DNA from: Pseudomonadota bacterium
GTDB taxonomy: Bacteria; Pseudomonadota; Alphaproteobacteria; Sphingomonadales; Sphingomonadaceae
Direction of reading: 5' to 3'
DNA: 64,000 nucleotides
NCBI GenBank assembly: GCA_023424095.1
Contig: JAFAEG010000030.1
Coordinates: 1-64,000, forward strand
The translations under genes and the position numbers were made by a program. Under the pieces are notes generated by a model that worked only from the letters and a program-made list of their open reading frames with translations, was not told the origin of the DNA and did not search any database. Numbering within the stretch: position 1 is the stretch's first letter; each line of letters begins with the position of its first letter. Positions 18,733 to 27,120 of this stretch are shown piece after piece.

Positions 18733-19206
18733 ATGCCGAAGCATAGCGAAAACCGGCATCTACCCTACACGCCGGAGCAATTGTTCGATCTCGTCGCGGA
18801 CGTTCGCCGCTATCCCGATTTCCTGCCCTGGGTGGTCGCCGTGCGGGTGCGCTCGGACAGCGAGGCGGAGACGGTCGCCGACCTTGCCGTGGGCTTCCGC
18901 GCGCTGAAGGAAACCTTCACCAGCCGCGTCATCAAGCAGCGGCCGCACGAAATCGAGATCGATTATGTGGAAGGCCCGCTCAAATACCTCCACAACAATT
19001 GGAAATTCGAAAGCGACGGGCAGGGTGGGACGAACATCCACTTCGCCGTGGATTTCGCCTTCAAGAGCCGGATGTTCGAAATGCTGGCCGGCCAGATGTT
19101 CGACCGCGCCTTACGCAAGATGATCGGCGCCTTCTGCGACCGCGCCCACGCGCTCTACAGCGTCGATCCCGGCATCAGCAGTTCCAGCGCGCACAAGGCC
19201 GCCTGA
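18733..19206 (+). CDS. type II toxin RatA / coenzyme Q-binding COQ10-like START protein
   Basis: A 157-residue START/SRPBCC protein. The opening MPKHSENRHLPYTPEQLFDLVADVRRYPDFLPW is split here only in wording; its key features are the YPxFLPW motif at about residues 29-35 and the hydrophobic C-terminal helix. Family members bind ubiquinone or, in E. coli, were named for ribosome association. It starts 1 base after lipA, an arrangement usual in alphaproteobacteria. The last 52 bases overlap the 3' end of the convergent cinA-like gene, so both C-termini are encoded by the same DNA. Confidence 0.9.
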   Translation: MPKHSENRHLPYTPEQLFDLVADVRRYPDFLPWVVAVRVRSDSEAETVADLAVGFRALKETFTSRVIKQRPHEIEIDYVEGPLKYLHNNWKFESDGQGGTNIHFAVDFAFKSRMFEMLAGQMFDRALRKMIGAFCDRAHALYSVDPGISSSSAHKAA

Positions 19207-19703
19207 AGCCGCACCCCGCCGCGGCCCAGATCGCCGAAATCCTTGCGGTCGGCGACGATCTCGTCCGGATCCGCCCCGCGCCGCGCCCGCGCGAACACGA
19301 CGGTGCCGACGGGTTTCTTCTCCGTCCCGCCGCCCGGTCCCGCTATCCCGGTGATCGCCACCGAGACATCGGCTTCGGCCTTGGCCAGCGCCTGCTGAGC
19401 CATGTTCCAGGCCGTCGCGACCGACACCGCGCCGAACGTCTCGAGCACGTCACTGCTGACCCCGAGCAGGGACATTTTCGCTTCGTTCGAATAGGTTACG
19501 AACCCGCCTTCGAACACATCCGAACTTCCCGGAATCTCGGTCAGGGCCGCTGCCACCAGTCCGCCGGTGCAGCTTTCCGCGACCGAAATCCTGCGCCCGG
19601 CCTCGCGATTGGCGTCCACCACCTTGCGCGCCAGCTCGACCAGTTCGGCCGGCAGCACGAAATCACGATGCTCGCTCTGGGGAGGCTCAATCCCGTCCGT
19701 CAC
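19155..19703 (-). CDS. CinA-family nicotinamide-nucleotide amidohydrolase (PncC-like)
   Basis: A 182-residue stand-alone CinA C-terminal domain. The hallmark VAESCTGGLVAAALTEIPGSS lies around residues 41-60, followed by FVTYSNEAK and the AITGIAGPGGGT loop, the catalytic features of NMN deamidases that recycle pyridine nucleotides. The start overlaps the ispDF stop by 4 bases, so it is the second gene of that operon. Its 3' end overlaps the convergent ratA-like gene by 52 bases. Confidence 0.92.
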   Translation of the reverse strand: MTDGIEPPQSEHRDFVLPAELVELARKVVDANREAGRRISVAESCTGGLVAAALTEIPGSSDVFEGGFVTYSNEAKMSLLGVSSDVLETFGAVSVATAWNMAQQALAKAEADVSVAITGIAGPGGGTEKKPVGTVVFARARRGADPDEIVADRKDFGDLGRGGVRLQAALCALELLMPGSTL

Positions 19704-20875
19704 AAATTGTCCTCCACCCGCACCGTCGCGATCGCCTGCGCGGCAATGCCTTCGCCGCGACCGGTAAAGCCCAGCCGCTCCGTCGTCGTCGCCTTGACGC
19801 TAACCCTGTCCATTGGGAGCCGCAACAACTCCCCGATCCGCAGCCGCATCGCCTCCCGGTGCGGCCCGATCTTCGGCGCCTCGCAGATGATCGTGACATC
19901 GACATGTTCGATCGCGCCGCCGGCCTCCTCGACCAGTTTGCGCGCATGCTCCAGGAAGAGCGGGGAGGGCGCGCCCTTCCATTGCGGGTCGCTTGGCGGA
20001 AAATGATCGCCAATATCCCCCGCCGCGATCGCGCCCAGCAGGGCGTCGGTCAGCGCATGAAGGGCGACATCGGCGTCGCTATGGCCCTTCAGCGCACGGC
20101 CATGCGGGATTTGCACGCCGCCGATCCAGACATGATCGCCCGGCTCGAACGCGTGCACGTCGAAGCCTATGCCGACCCGCACCGACGTCCGCGCGGCAAG
20201 CATCGCCTCCGCCCGCGCCCAATCCGCGCCCGTCGTCAATTTCTCCAGCAATTGATCGCCTTCCACCGCCGCGACCGTCATGCCGCGAGCCTGAAGATAG
20301 GCGCTTTCGTCGGTCGGCACGCCGCCCTCCCAGGCCGTGATCGCCGCGCGCAGGGCTTGCACGCCGAAAGCCTGGGGCGTCTGCACCCGCGCCACCTTGT
20401 CCCGGTCGAGCCGCTCCCCAAGCGCATCGCCGGCGAGCATCGCCAGCGTGTCCGCCACGGGCAGCGCGGGAATCGCCGCATCATGATCTTGCAGCGCGGC
20501 CAGCAGCCGATCGATCACCGCGGGCGGGCAAAAGGGCCGGGCCGCGTCGTGGATGAGGACTTTGTGTGCGCTGGCGGGGAGGGCGTTCAGACCGTTCACG
20601 ACCGACAGCGCTCGTTCCTCGGCGCCGATGATCAAATCCCCCACCGCGAGACCGTCCAGCGCCGCCTGGGCCAGCGCCTCCTGGCCGGCGCCAATCACCA
20701 CCCGCACCGCGTCGATCCCCGGATGCGCCAGGAACGGCTCCACCGCCCGCCGCAGCACGGCTTTGCCCGCCAGGGGCCGATATTGTTTGGGCAGGTCTCC
20801 GCCCAAGCGCTCACCGCGACCGGCGGCAACGATCAGGGCGACGACGGCAGGAGCCTCTGGAACAGCCACGGACAT
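19700..20875 (-). CDS. ispDF: bifunctional IspD-IspF (MEP isoprenoid pathway)
   Basis: A 391-residue fusion. Residues 1-230 are the IspD cytidylyltransferase (VAAGRGERLGGDLPKQY nucleotide loop; HDAARPF), which makes CDP-methylerythritol. Residues about 233-391 are the IspF cyclase (GIGFDVHAFEPGD zinc site; GHSDADVALHALTDALLGA), which acts two steps later. The fusion is common in alphaproteobacteria, where it may hold IspE. The downstream cinA-like gene overlaps by 4 bases. Divergent from nothing: the L,D-transpeptidase gene upstream runs in the same direction, 52 bases away. Confidence 0.96.
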   Translation of the reverse strand: MSVAVPEAPAVVALIVAAGRGERLGGDLPKQYRPLAGKAVLRRAVEPFLAHPGIDAVRVVIGAGQEALAQAALDGLAVGDLIIGAEERALSVVNGLNALPASAHKVLIHDAARPFCPPAVIDRLLAALQDHDAAIPALPVADTLAMLAGDALGERLDRDKVARVQTPQAFGVQALRAAITAWEGGVPTDESAYLQARGMTVAAVEGDQLLEKLTTGADWARAEAMLAARTSVRVGIGFDVHAFEPGDHVWIGGVQIPHGRALKGHSDADVALHALTDALLGAIAAGDIGDHFPPSDPQWKGAPSPLFLEHARKLVEEAGGAIEHVDVTIICEAPKIGPHREAMRLRIGELLRLPMDRVSVKATTTERLGFTGRGEGIAAQAIATVRVEDNL

Positions 20876-20927
20876 GGCCGCGCCTTATCGACGTCAGGCC
20901 AAAGGGGCCAGCGTCAGAACGAGTGGC

Positions 20928-21704
20928 TTAGGAGCGCGACCGGCGCGCCGCGCGTTCCCGCTGCCGCTCGGCGTCGCGCGCCTCGCGCATGGCCTGTGCG
21001 GCTTCCGCATGCTCCAGCGCCCGCATTTCGGAGGTCGGCGTATCGGCGATCACATGCACGGTCTCGCCCATCCGCGTCGCGCTGAACAGCAGGCGCGAAA
21101 ACTCCATCGGCAGGCGGACACAGCCATGCGAGGCCGGATAGCCCGGAATCACCCCGGCATGGAGCGCGATCCCGTCCCAGGTCAGCCGCTGCATGTTCGG
21201 CATCGGCGCATTGTCATAGATGTTGGAAAAATGGTCCCGGTTCTTCTGCAGGATCGGGAAGGTGCCGGTGGGCGTGCGATGCGTGGCACGGCCGGTCGAC
21301 ACCGTCGACACGCCGATTAGCCGCCGGTCACGGAAGACATAAGCGCGCTGCGCCGAGAGGCTGACCACGATCGACATGGGCCCGCTCTCAACATGATCCG
21401 CCTTCCACACGAAGCGGCCGGGGCGGAGCTTCGACGCATCCGCCTGGATCTGGCGGCCGATGCGGCGATCCTCCGCGGCGATGCGGTGGGTCTGGACGGC
21501 CTGGTCGACGAAGCTCTGGATCGCGCCCGGATCGGCGGTTTCGGCCACCGCCTGCAGGGTGGCGCGCGAGGCCGTGGGGGACGCGGCCGGATCGGCATCC
21601 GGAGTCGAGGCGCTGGCCCGTCCAATCGCGGAGGCTGCCGGTGCAAAGCCCACCACCAGAGCGATGAGCGAGAAGCGACCGACCTGACGCAAAGCATTGG
21701 ACAT
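20928..21704 (-). CDS. L,D-transpeptidase (paralogue 1 of 3)
   Basis: A 258-residue YkuD-domain protein. An N-terminal hydrophobic segment ending near SAIGRASA looks like a signal peptide, so it acts in the periplasm. The YkuD core contains HAG...PASHGCVRLP with the catalytic cysteine at residue 195. It likely makes 3-3 peptidoglycan crosslinks or anchors proteins to the wall. The C-terminus ends in an unusual Arg/Glu-rich tail. The start has AGGGGTCCTGTT upstream. It is the last of three tandem paralogues in the direction of transcription and lies upstream of ispDF. Confidence 0.93.
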   Translation of the reverse strand: MSNALRQVGRFSLIALVVGFAPAASAIGRASASTPDADPAASPTASRATLQAVAETADPGAIQSFVDQAVQTHRIAAEDRRIGRQIQADASKLRPGRFVWKADHVESGPMSIVVSLSAQRAYVFRDRRLIGVSTVSTGRATHRTPTGTFPILQKNRDHFSNIYDNAPMPNMQRLTWDGIALHAGVIPGYPASHGCVRLPMEFSRLLFSATRMGETVHVIADTPTSEMRALEHAEAAQAMREARDAERQRERAARRSRS

Positions 21705-21995
21705 AACAGGACCCCTCCCCAGGTCGCATCAGCCTCTTCGAACGATCAGCTATTCCTCGCTGAACCTTCACAAAGTCTTGGCATCGCGACCAAATTCGTA
21801 CGGGCTCGTTTCTCCCCGCCGCAAAAAGTGCGCGATTGACTGGCGCACTCTCCATGACGTGCGATGAACCGTATCATAACAACGACGGTCTGAAACCGGC
21901 TTTTCGCCACTTGCCGCCATTCTCCGCCCCGCCGTTGCCCAAAAGCGACGGCCTGCCGGCTGTCCGCGCCCAGAAGCGGGCAAGTCCAGCCCAAG

Positions 21996-22032
21996 AAAAA
22001 GGGCGGCTCCGGTCTCCCCACCGGAGCCGCCC
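21996..22032 (-). terminator. intrinsic terminator after L,D-transpeptidase 2
   Basis: On the minus strand a perfect 13-pair stem (GGGCGGCTCCGGT with ACCGGAGCCGCCC, plus-strand arms 22001-22013 and 22020-22032) with a 6-base loop is followed by five T. It begins 6 bases beyond the stop of the gene at 22038, so it should end that transcript and separate paralogue 2 from paralogue 1. The rest of the 333-base gap holds no further feature I can support apart from the leader of paralogue 1. Confidence 0.88.
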
Positions 22033-22037
22033 AGCGG

Positions 22038-22727
22038 TCAGCGCGCGCTGGCCATCTGTGTGGCGCGCGCACCGCCCGTGGCGAAAGCGAGGGCATCGGC
22101 GGCGGACGGGGGCGTGTCCGCGACGATGTGCACGCTTCCGCCCATGCTCGTGGCGCCGAACAGCAGCCGCGAGAATTCCATCGGCAGCCGGATGCAGCCG
22201 TGGCTGGCCGGGTAACCGGGCAAAGCGCCGGCATGGAGCGCGATCCCGCCCCAGGTCAGCCGCTGCATGTTCGGCATCGGCGCATTGTTGTAGAGGTTGG
22301 AGAAGTGCCGGCGGTTCTTCTGCAGGATCGTGAAGCTGCCGGTCGGCGTGCGATGCCCGCGCATGCCCGTGGAGACCGTGGTCACGCCGATCAATTTGTC
22401 GGCGCGATAGACATAGGCCTTCTGCGCCGCGATGCTGACCACGACGACGACTTCGCCATTCTCCTGCCGCTCCGGCATCCACAGAAACTCGCCCGGCGTC
22501 AGCGCCTCGGCGCGCTGCTCCAGCTCGGCAGCCTCGCGCACCGCCGCCTGGTGGCGCTCGGCCGCCGCATGCAATTCCTGCGCGACCGCCGTCGAGAAGG
22601 CGTCCTGCGCCTCATTCTGCTGAGTCACCGGCGCGGCGACATCCTGGCCGACCGCGGACGCGACCGGAGCGATGGCGAGGAGCAGGCCGAAGGCGCTCGC
22701 TCCCAGGAATTTGCGTGACTTGGTCAT
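22038..22727 (-). CDS. L,D-transpeptidase (paralogue 2 of 3)
   Basis: A 229-residue secreted YkuD-domain enzyme. The ATG at 22727 follows GGAGGCAAGAAAG and starts MTKSRKFLGASAFGLLLAI, a clear signal peptide with cleavage near ASAVGQ. The catalytic motif PASHGCIRLP places the nucleophilic cysteine at residue 178. The core sequence is nearly the same as in the neighbouring paralogues (PNMQRLTWGGIALHAG). A strong terminator follows its stop. Confidence 0.93.
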   Translation of the reverse strand: MTKSRKFLGASAFGLLLAIAPVASAVGQDVAAPVTQQNEAQDAFSTAVAQELHAAAERHQAAVREAAELEQRAEALTPGEFLWMPERQENGEVVVVVSIAAQKAYVYRADKLIGVTTVSTGMRGHRTPTGSFTILQKNRRHFSNLYNNAPMPNMQRLTWGGIALHAGALPGYPASHGCIRLPMEFSRLLFGATSMGGSVHIVADTPPSAADALAFATGGARATQMASAR

Positions 22728-22935
22728 CTTTCTTGCCTCCCATTCTTGCCGGCTCGGTCCCGGCTTGCGAGACCCATTTGCCATTGGCCGGGGAGGGGAT
22801 TGAGCGTGCGGCGACCGGGGTGCCGCGCGGTTCGTCGGGCCGACCGGGAGGCGATTCCGCGCGACGAACGTGTCTAAACCATGCGTCTGGGGTGCAGCTT
22901 CGTCGTATCAGGCGCGACCTTGGCCGCCCGAGGGC

Positions 22936-23691
22936 TCAGCGCGAGGCGGATTCGCCGGCGACGCTGCGGACATAAGCCAGCGCACCGGCCGCCGACGGCG
23001 GCGACTCGCCGATGATATGCACCCGCCCGCCCATCTGCGTCGCGGCGAACAGATGGTTGGAGAAAGCCATGGGCAGGCGGATGCAGCCATGGCTGGCCGG
23101 ATGGCCGGGGATCGCCCCGGCGTGCAGCGCGATCCCGTCCCAGGTCAGCCGCTGCATGTTCGGCATCGGCGCATTGTCATAGAGATTGGAGAAATGCGTC
23201 CGGCGCTTCTGCAGGATCGTGAAGCTGCCGGTCGGCGTCGGGTGGCTGTCCATGCCGGTCGACACGGTGCTCACCCCGATCAGGTCGCCGCCGCGATAGA
23301 CATAGGCCATCTGCTCGGCGAGGCTGACCACGATCACCACTTCACCATTGGCCTGCCGCTCCGGCATCCACAGGAAGCGGCCCGGCCGAAGTGCGGTCAC
23401 CCGTTCCTCGAGCAACGCATCCTCGGTCGCCGCCGCGCCATTCTCGACGCTGGCGTTCGTCAGAGACGTGTCCTCTGATGCCAGCCGCGTCGGAACGAAC
23501 GCCTCGCGGTTCCAATTGTCGTTCGACATGCTCTCGGGCTGGCGCGAAGGCCGGCCGTTGGCGGCGTCGTGAATCTGCTGCTGGGCCGCGCTGCGCTGCG
23601 GCTCGGCGGCGTCCTGCGCGAAGGCGGACGAGGGGAGGGCAATCGCCCACACGGCCAGCGCCGCCCCGCTTAATCTGTCCACCAACCGCAT
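22936..23691 (-). CDS. L,D-transpeptidase (paralogue 3 of 3)
   Basis: A 251-residue secreted YkuD-domain enzyme. The ATG at 23691 follows AGGAGTGGTTCG and gives a signal peptide ending near SSAFAQDA; the longer frame to 23757 would bury it. The catalytic motif PASHGCIRLP places the cysteine at residue 203. It has a longer Ser/Asn/Glu-rich linker between signal peptide and core than the other two. It is divergent from tatD, with a short AT-rich gap (about 23735-23770). Confidence 0.93.
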   Translation of the reverse strand: MRLVDRLSGAALAVWAIALPSSAFAQDAAEPQRSAAQQQIHDAANGRPSRQPESMSNDNWNREAFVPTRLASEDTSLTNASVENGAAATEDALLEERVTALRPGRFLWMPERQANGEVVIVVSLAEQMAYVYRGGDLIGVSTVSTGMDSHPTPTGSFTILQKRRTHFSNLYDNAPMPNMQRLTWDGIALHAGAIPGHPASHGCIRLPMAFSNHLFAATQMGGRVHIIGESPPSAAGALAYVRSVAGESASR

Positions 23692-23822
23692 CGAACCACT
23701 CCTGAAAACGCCACACAATTTGCCAATCAATGACCGCGTACGGGCGTCGGTTCCCAATATTATAGTGGCGCAACAACCGAGTCACGCCGCCCCGCGGCTT
23801 CCGTCCGCGCCTGCCTATGCCT

Positions 23823-24614
23823 ATGTCGGAGCCCATGTTCGTCGACAGCCATTGCCACCTCAATTACAAGGGCCTCATCGAGGACCAGCCCGCCGTGCTG
23901 GCCCGCGCGCGCGCCGCCGGCGTCTCGGCGATGCTCAACATCTCCACCCGCTCCAGCGAATGGGACGCCGTCCTCGCCACCGCCGAGGGCAATGCTGACG
24001 TCATGGCGTCGGTCGGCATCCATCCGCACGAGGCGGATCTGCACCCCGATGTCGAGACCGAGACCCTGGTCGAGCGCGCCGCCCACCCGAAGGTGATCGG
24101 CATCGGCGAAACCGGCCTCGATTATTATTACGACAAGTCCGACCGCGACCGGCAGCGCCAGAGCTTCCGAAGCCACATCGCCGCCGCCCGCGAGACCGGC
24201 CTGCCTTTGATCGTCCACACCCGCGATGCCGAGGACGACACCTGGCAGATCTTGAGCGAGGAAATGGGGAAGGGCGCCTATCCGGCCCTGATCCACTGCT
24301 TCACCGCCAGCCAGGATTTCGCATCGAAGGTGCTCGAGCTCGGCCTGACCATCTCGATCTCCGGCATCGTCACGTTCAAGAATGCGAAGGAGCTGCAGGA
24401 AGCGGCCAGGCAGATCCCCGCCGATCGCCTGCTGATCGAAACCGATTCCCCGTTCCTCGCCCCGGTTCCCCACCGCGGCCGACCGTGCGAGCCGGCCTAT
24501 GTCGCCGACACCGCCCGTTTCCTCGCCACTCTGCGGGAGGAGAGCGTCGAGCAGCTCGCCGAAACCACCACCGCGAATTTCTACCGCCTCTTCACCAAGG
24601 CGGAGCGGGCATGA
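23823..24614 (+). CDS. TatD-family metal-dependent hydrolase
   Basis: A TatD-type deoxyribonuclease of about 263 residues with a metal-binding TIM barrel. The first motif FVDSHCHLNYKG begins a few residues from the start; later come GIHPHEAD, GETGLDYYY, HTRDAEDD, HCFTAS and the closing IETDSPFLAP. Such enzymes have 3'-5' DNase activity and act in DNA turnover or repair. Possible ATG codons lie at 23817, 23823 and 23835, none with an ideally spaced Shine-Dalgarno site. A repeat element separates it from the hydrolase gene with which it probably forms an operon. Confidence 0.93.
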   Translation: MSEPMFVDSHCHLNYKGLIEDQPAVLARARAAGVSAMLNISTRSSEWDAVLATAEGNADVMASVGIHPHEADLHPDVETETLVERAAHPKVIGIGETGLDYYYDKSDRDRQRQSFRSHIAAARETGLPLIVHTRDAEDDTWQILSEEMGKGAYPALIHCFTASQDFASKVLELGLTISISGIVTFKNAKELQEAARQIPADRLLIETDSPFLAPVPHRGRPCEPAYVADTARFLATLREESVEQLAETTTANFYRLFTKAERA

Positions 24615-24634
24615 AGGGGTGGGGCGCGGCAGGC

Positions 24635-24871
24635 CGCGCCAAGCCGCAAAGGCGCGAAGAAGCGAAGGGTGTTCACGCGGAGGCGCGGAGAAAGAGAAGA
24701 GGAGGCGCGGAGGGTATCCCTCTTTCGACGCCGACAGGCGTCCATCATCGTCGATCTGGTGTGAAGGGCGCTGCGCGCCAGGAAGCCACGCCTCCGCGCC
24801 TCTTTTTCTCCTCCGCGCCTCCGCGCGAACGAATCTTTCTTGTTCCCTTGGCGTCTTCGCGGCTTGGCGCG
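24635..24871. repeat. dispersed inverted-repeat element, copy A
   Basis: A 237-base imperfect palindrome. The left end starts CGCGCCAAGCCGCAAAGGCG and the right end closes with the reverse complement (CTTCGCGGCTTGGCGCG). An inner pair, 24672-24713 and 24791-24829, consists of purine-rich GCGGAGGCGCGGAG blocks facing pyrimidine-rich CTCCGCGCCTCC blocks. The same terminal sequence bounds copy B at 63216-63346. It codes for nothing evident and lies 20 bases after the tatD stop and 29 before the next start. MITE-like or REP-like. Confidence 0.8.
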
Positions 24872-24900
24872 CAGCGCCCCGAAACCACTTCGTCTCCAGC

Positions 24901-25665
24901 ATGAAAGTCCGCATTCTCGGCTGCGGCACTTCGTCCGGCGTGCCCCGGATCGGCAATGACTGGGGCAGTTGCGACCCAAATGAACCGAAAAATCGCCGCC
25001 GGCGGGTCTCCATCCTGGTGAGCGACGGCGACACGCGCATCCTCGTCGACACCGGCCCGGACCTGCGCGAGCAATTGCTCGATGCGCGGGTCGGCGCGCT
25101 CGACGCGGTGATCTGGACGCACGAACATGCCGATCACGCCCATGGCCTCGACGATCTGCGCCAGCTCTTTCACAATATGGGCGCGCCGGTCCCGGCCTTT
25201 GCCAGCGCCCGCTGCCTGCGCAGCCTCAGCGCCCGCTTCGATTATGTCTTCGAAGGGAAGTGGGGCTATCCGGCCACTGTCGCCGCGCAAATCCTGCCGG
25301 ACGAGCTCACGGTCGGCAATATCTCGGTCGGCCATGTCGAGCAGCCGCACGGCAATATCACCAGCACCGGCCTGATCTTCGCACGAAATGGTAAACGAGT
25401 CGTTTATTCCACCGACTTCAACGACTTGACGGACGACATGGCCACAGCGTTCGAAGGCGCTGACCTGTGGGTCGTCGATGCGCTCCGGCTGCGGCCGCAC
25501 CCCACCCACAATCATCTCGACCGCACTTTGGGCTATATTGACCGGCTCAAGCCGAAGCGCGCGGTGCTGACTCACATGGACAACAGCATGGACTATGCCT
25601 CTTTGCGGCGGCAACTTCCTCCCCATATCGAGCCTGGATTCGATGGCATGGAGATCGCGCTGTGA
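24901..25665 (+). CDS. MBL-fold metallo-hydrolase (PhnP-like)
   Basis: A 254-residue metallo-beta-lactamase-fold enzyme. It begins MKVRILGCGTSSGVPRIG, typical of the PhnP/phosphodiesterase group, and has the metal motif THEHADHAHGLDD plus later ligands in YSTDF and LTHMDNSMDY. It likely hydrolyses a phosphodiester, but the substrate is unknown. The frame is open upstream through the repeat element, but similarity starts at the ATG at 24901. The start of the next gene overlaps its stop. It commonly follows tatD in sphingomonads. Confidence 0.92.
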   Translation: MKVRILGCGTSSGVPRIGNDWGSCDPNEPKNRRRRVSILVSDGDTRILVDTGPDLREQLLDARVGALDAVIWTHEHADHAHGLDDLRQLFHNMGAPVPAFASARCLRSLSARFDYVFEGKWGYPATVAAQILPDELTVGNISVGHVEQPHGNITSTGLIFARNGKRVVYSTDFNDLTDDMATAFEGADLWVVDALRLRPHPTHNHLDRTLGYIDRLKPKRAVLTHMDNSMDYASLRRQLPPHIEPGFDGMEIAL

Positions 25666-26264
25666 ATGAGGGAGGGGACCAGGCGATCCGCGTCATCTAT
25701 TTGCTTGGCGTACTGGTGCTGGTGATCAGCGCCTTCGCCGTTCGCCGCGTCCGGCTCGGCACCGCGGTCAAGATGTTCGCCTCCTGGGTGCTGATTTTCG
25801 CCGCGGCCTTCGTCATCTTCACCTTCAAGGACGATTTCGTGGCCTTGGGCGACCGCTTGCTGGTCTCCGTGCGCGGCGGCGAGACCGTTGCGACCGCGCC
25901 GGGCGAGACCCGTGTCCTCCTGGCGCCCGACGGCCATTTCTGGGTCGAAGCGGAAGTGAATGGTCAGCCGGTCCGCTTCCTCGTCGACAGCGGCGCCACG
26001 GTCACCAGCATCTCCACGGAAACTGCGCAGCGCGTCGGGATCCAGCCGCAGCCCGGTTTGCCGGTCGTGGTCAGCACCGCCAATGGCCTGGTCAACGCCC
26101 AGCGCGGCCGCGCCGAGCGCCTGCTGGTCGGCAACATCGAGCGGCAGAATGTCGCCGTCCACATCTCCGAAGCCTTTGGCGATCTCAACGTGATCGGCAT
26201 GAACTTTCTGTCCTCGCTGCACAGCTGGAGCGTGGAAGGGCGGACGTTGATCCTGAGATCCTGA
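25662..26264 (+). CDS. retropepsin-like aspartic protease, TIGR02281 family
   Basis: A 200-residue protein with two hydrophobic N-terminal helices (about residues 9-26 and 36-55) that tether it to the inner membrane. The single retropepsin motif FLVDSGATVTSIS is near residue 106-118, followed by the flap and the closing GMNFLSSL segment of the clan AA family. Such half-size proteases work as dimers. It starts with GTG at 25662, overlapping the stop of the hydrolase gene (GTGA), so the two are translationally coupled. Confidence 0.9.
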   Translation: MNEGGDQAIRVIYLLGVLVLVISAFAVRRVRLGTAVKMFASWVLIFAAAFVIFTFKDDFVALGDRLLVSVRGGETVATAPGETRVLLAPDGHFWVEAEVNGQPVRFLVDSGATVTSISTETAQRVGIQPQPGLPVVVSTANGLVNAQRGRAERLLVGNIERQNVAVHISEAFGDLNVIGMNFLSSLHSWSVEGRTLILRS

Positions 26265-26280
26265 CGCTTCCACTCTGATC

Positions 26281-26338
26281 GGTATTTTACATAATGTATA
26301 TTATCGCACTTATGGAGCGTACCGTTGAGCGCCCCTGA
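26281..26338 (+). promoter_or_regulatory. AT-rich leader with inverted repeat and mini-ORF before mazG
   Basis: The gap before mazG is strikingly AT-rich for this genome and contains the inverted repeat TACAT-A-ATGTA at 26288-26298, a possible operator or part of a promoter. A nine-codon frame ATG...TGA (26312-26338, reading MERTVERP) overlaps the TTG start of mazG in another register and shares its GGAG site. I cannot tell whether the short frame is translated. Confidence 0.4.
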
Positions 26339-27098
26339 GCAATCCCCCCTCGACCGCCTGCTCGACATCATGGCCCGGCTCCGCGATCCGGCCACCGGCT
26401 GCGAATGGGACGTCGCCCAGAATTTCGCGACCATCGCCCCTTGCACGATCGAGGAAGCCTATGAGGTCGCCGACGCGATCGAGCGAGACGACATGGCCGA
26501 TCTGAAGGACGAGCTCGGCGATCTCCTGCTCCAGGTCGTCTTCCACGCCCGCATGGCCGAGGAAGACGATCATTTCGCCTTCGCCGACGTCGCCAACGCG
26601 ATCAGCGACAAGATGGAGCGCCGGCACCCGCACATCTTCCACGGCGCAGCCAATGGCGGCCATCACCTCTGGGAACAGGTCAAGGCCGAGGAACGCGCCG
26701 CCAAGGGCCATGCGAGCGTCCTCGATGGCGTCGCGCTCGGCCTGCCGGCATTGAAGCGCGCCGAGAAGATCCAGAACCGCGCCGCCCGCGAAGGCTTCGA
26801 CTGGGCCGACGCCGCCGGCCCGCGCGACAAGATCGACGAGGAACTGGCCGAGATCGACGCCGCCGCGACCCCGGCCGAACGCGAAGCCGAAATCGGCGAT
26901 CTGTTGTTCAGCGTCGTCAACCTGGCCCGCCACCACGGCCTGGACGCCGAAGCCGCGCTCACCGGCGCCACCCGCCGCTTCGAGCAACGCTATCGCCTGA
27001 TCGAACAGACAGCGGAAAAGCCGCTGCGCGAGCTCAGCCTCGATGAGTATGAGGCGTTGTGGGCGCAGGCCAAGGCGAGCCTTGCCGCGACCGAATAG
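26325..27098 (+). CDS. mazG: nucleoside triphosphate pyrophosphohydrolase MazG
   Basis: A 257-residue protein with tandem all-alpha MazG domains. The first carries ATGCEWDVAQNFATIAPCTIEE and the EEAYE...DELGD acidic metal-binding helices; the second has REAEIGDLLFSVVNLAR. It hydrolyses NTPs to NMPs, cleaning the nucleotide pool or lowering ppGpp. Similarity to known members begins upstream of the first in-frame ATG, and the codon in place is TTG at 26325 with GGAG 7 bases upstream. In other alphaproteobacteria it often follows hflX; here it runs separately and converges with nothing nearby. Confidence 0.93.
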   Translation: MSAPEQSPLDRLLDIMARLRDPATGCEWDVAQNFATIAPCTIEEAYEVADAIERDDMADLKDELGDLLLQVVFHARMAEEDDHFAFADVANAISDKMERRHPHIFHGAANGGHHLWEQVKAEERAAKGHASVLDGVALGLPALKRAEKIQNRAAREGFDWADAAGPRDKIDEELAEIDAAATPAEREAEIGDLLFSVVNLARHHGLDAEAALTGATRRFEQRYRLIEQTAEKPLRELSLDEYEALWAQAKASLAATE

Positions 27099-27120
27099 GC
27101 CCCTTTCCTACTCCATCAAT

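Noticed and set aside
24499..24900. An N-terminal extension of the MBL-fold hydrolase
   Set aside because: The open frame runs through tatD and the repeat element; similarity to the family begins at the ATG at 24901.
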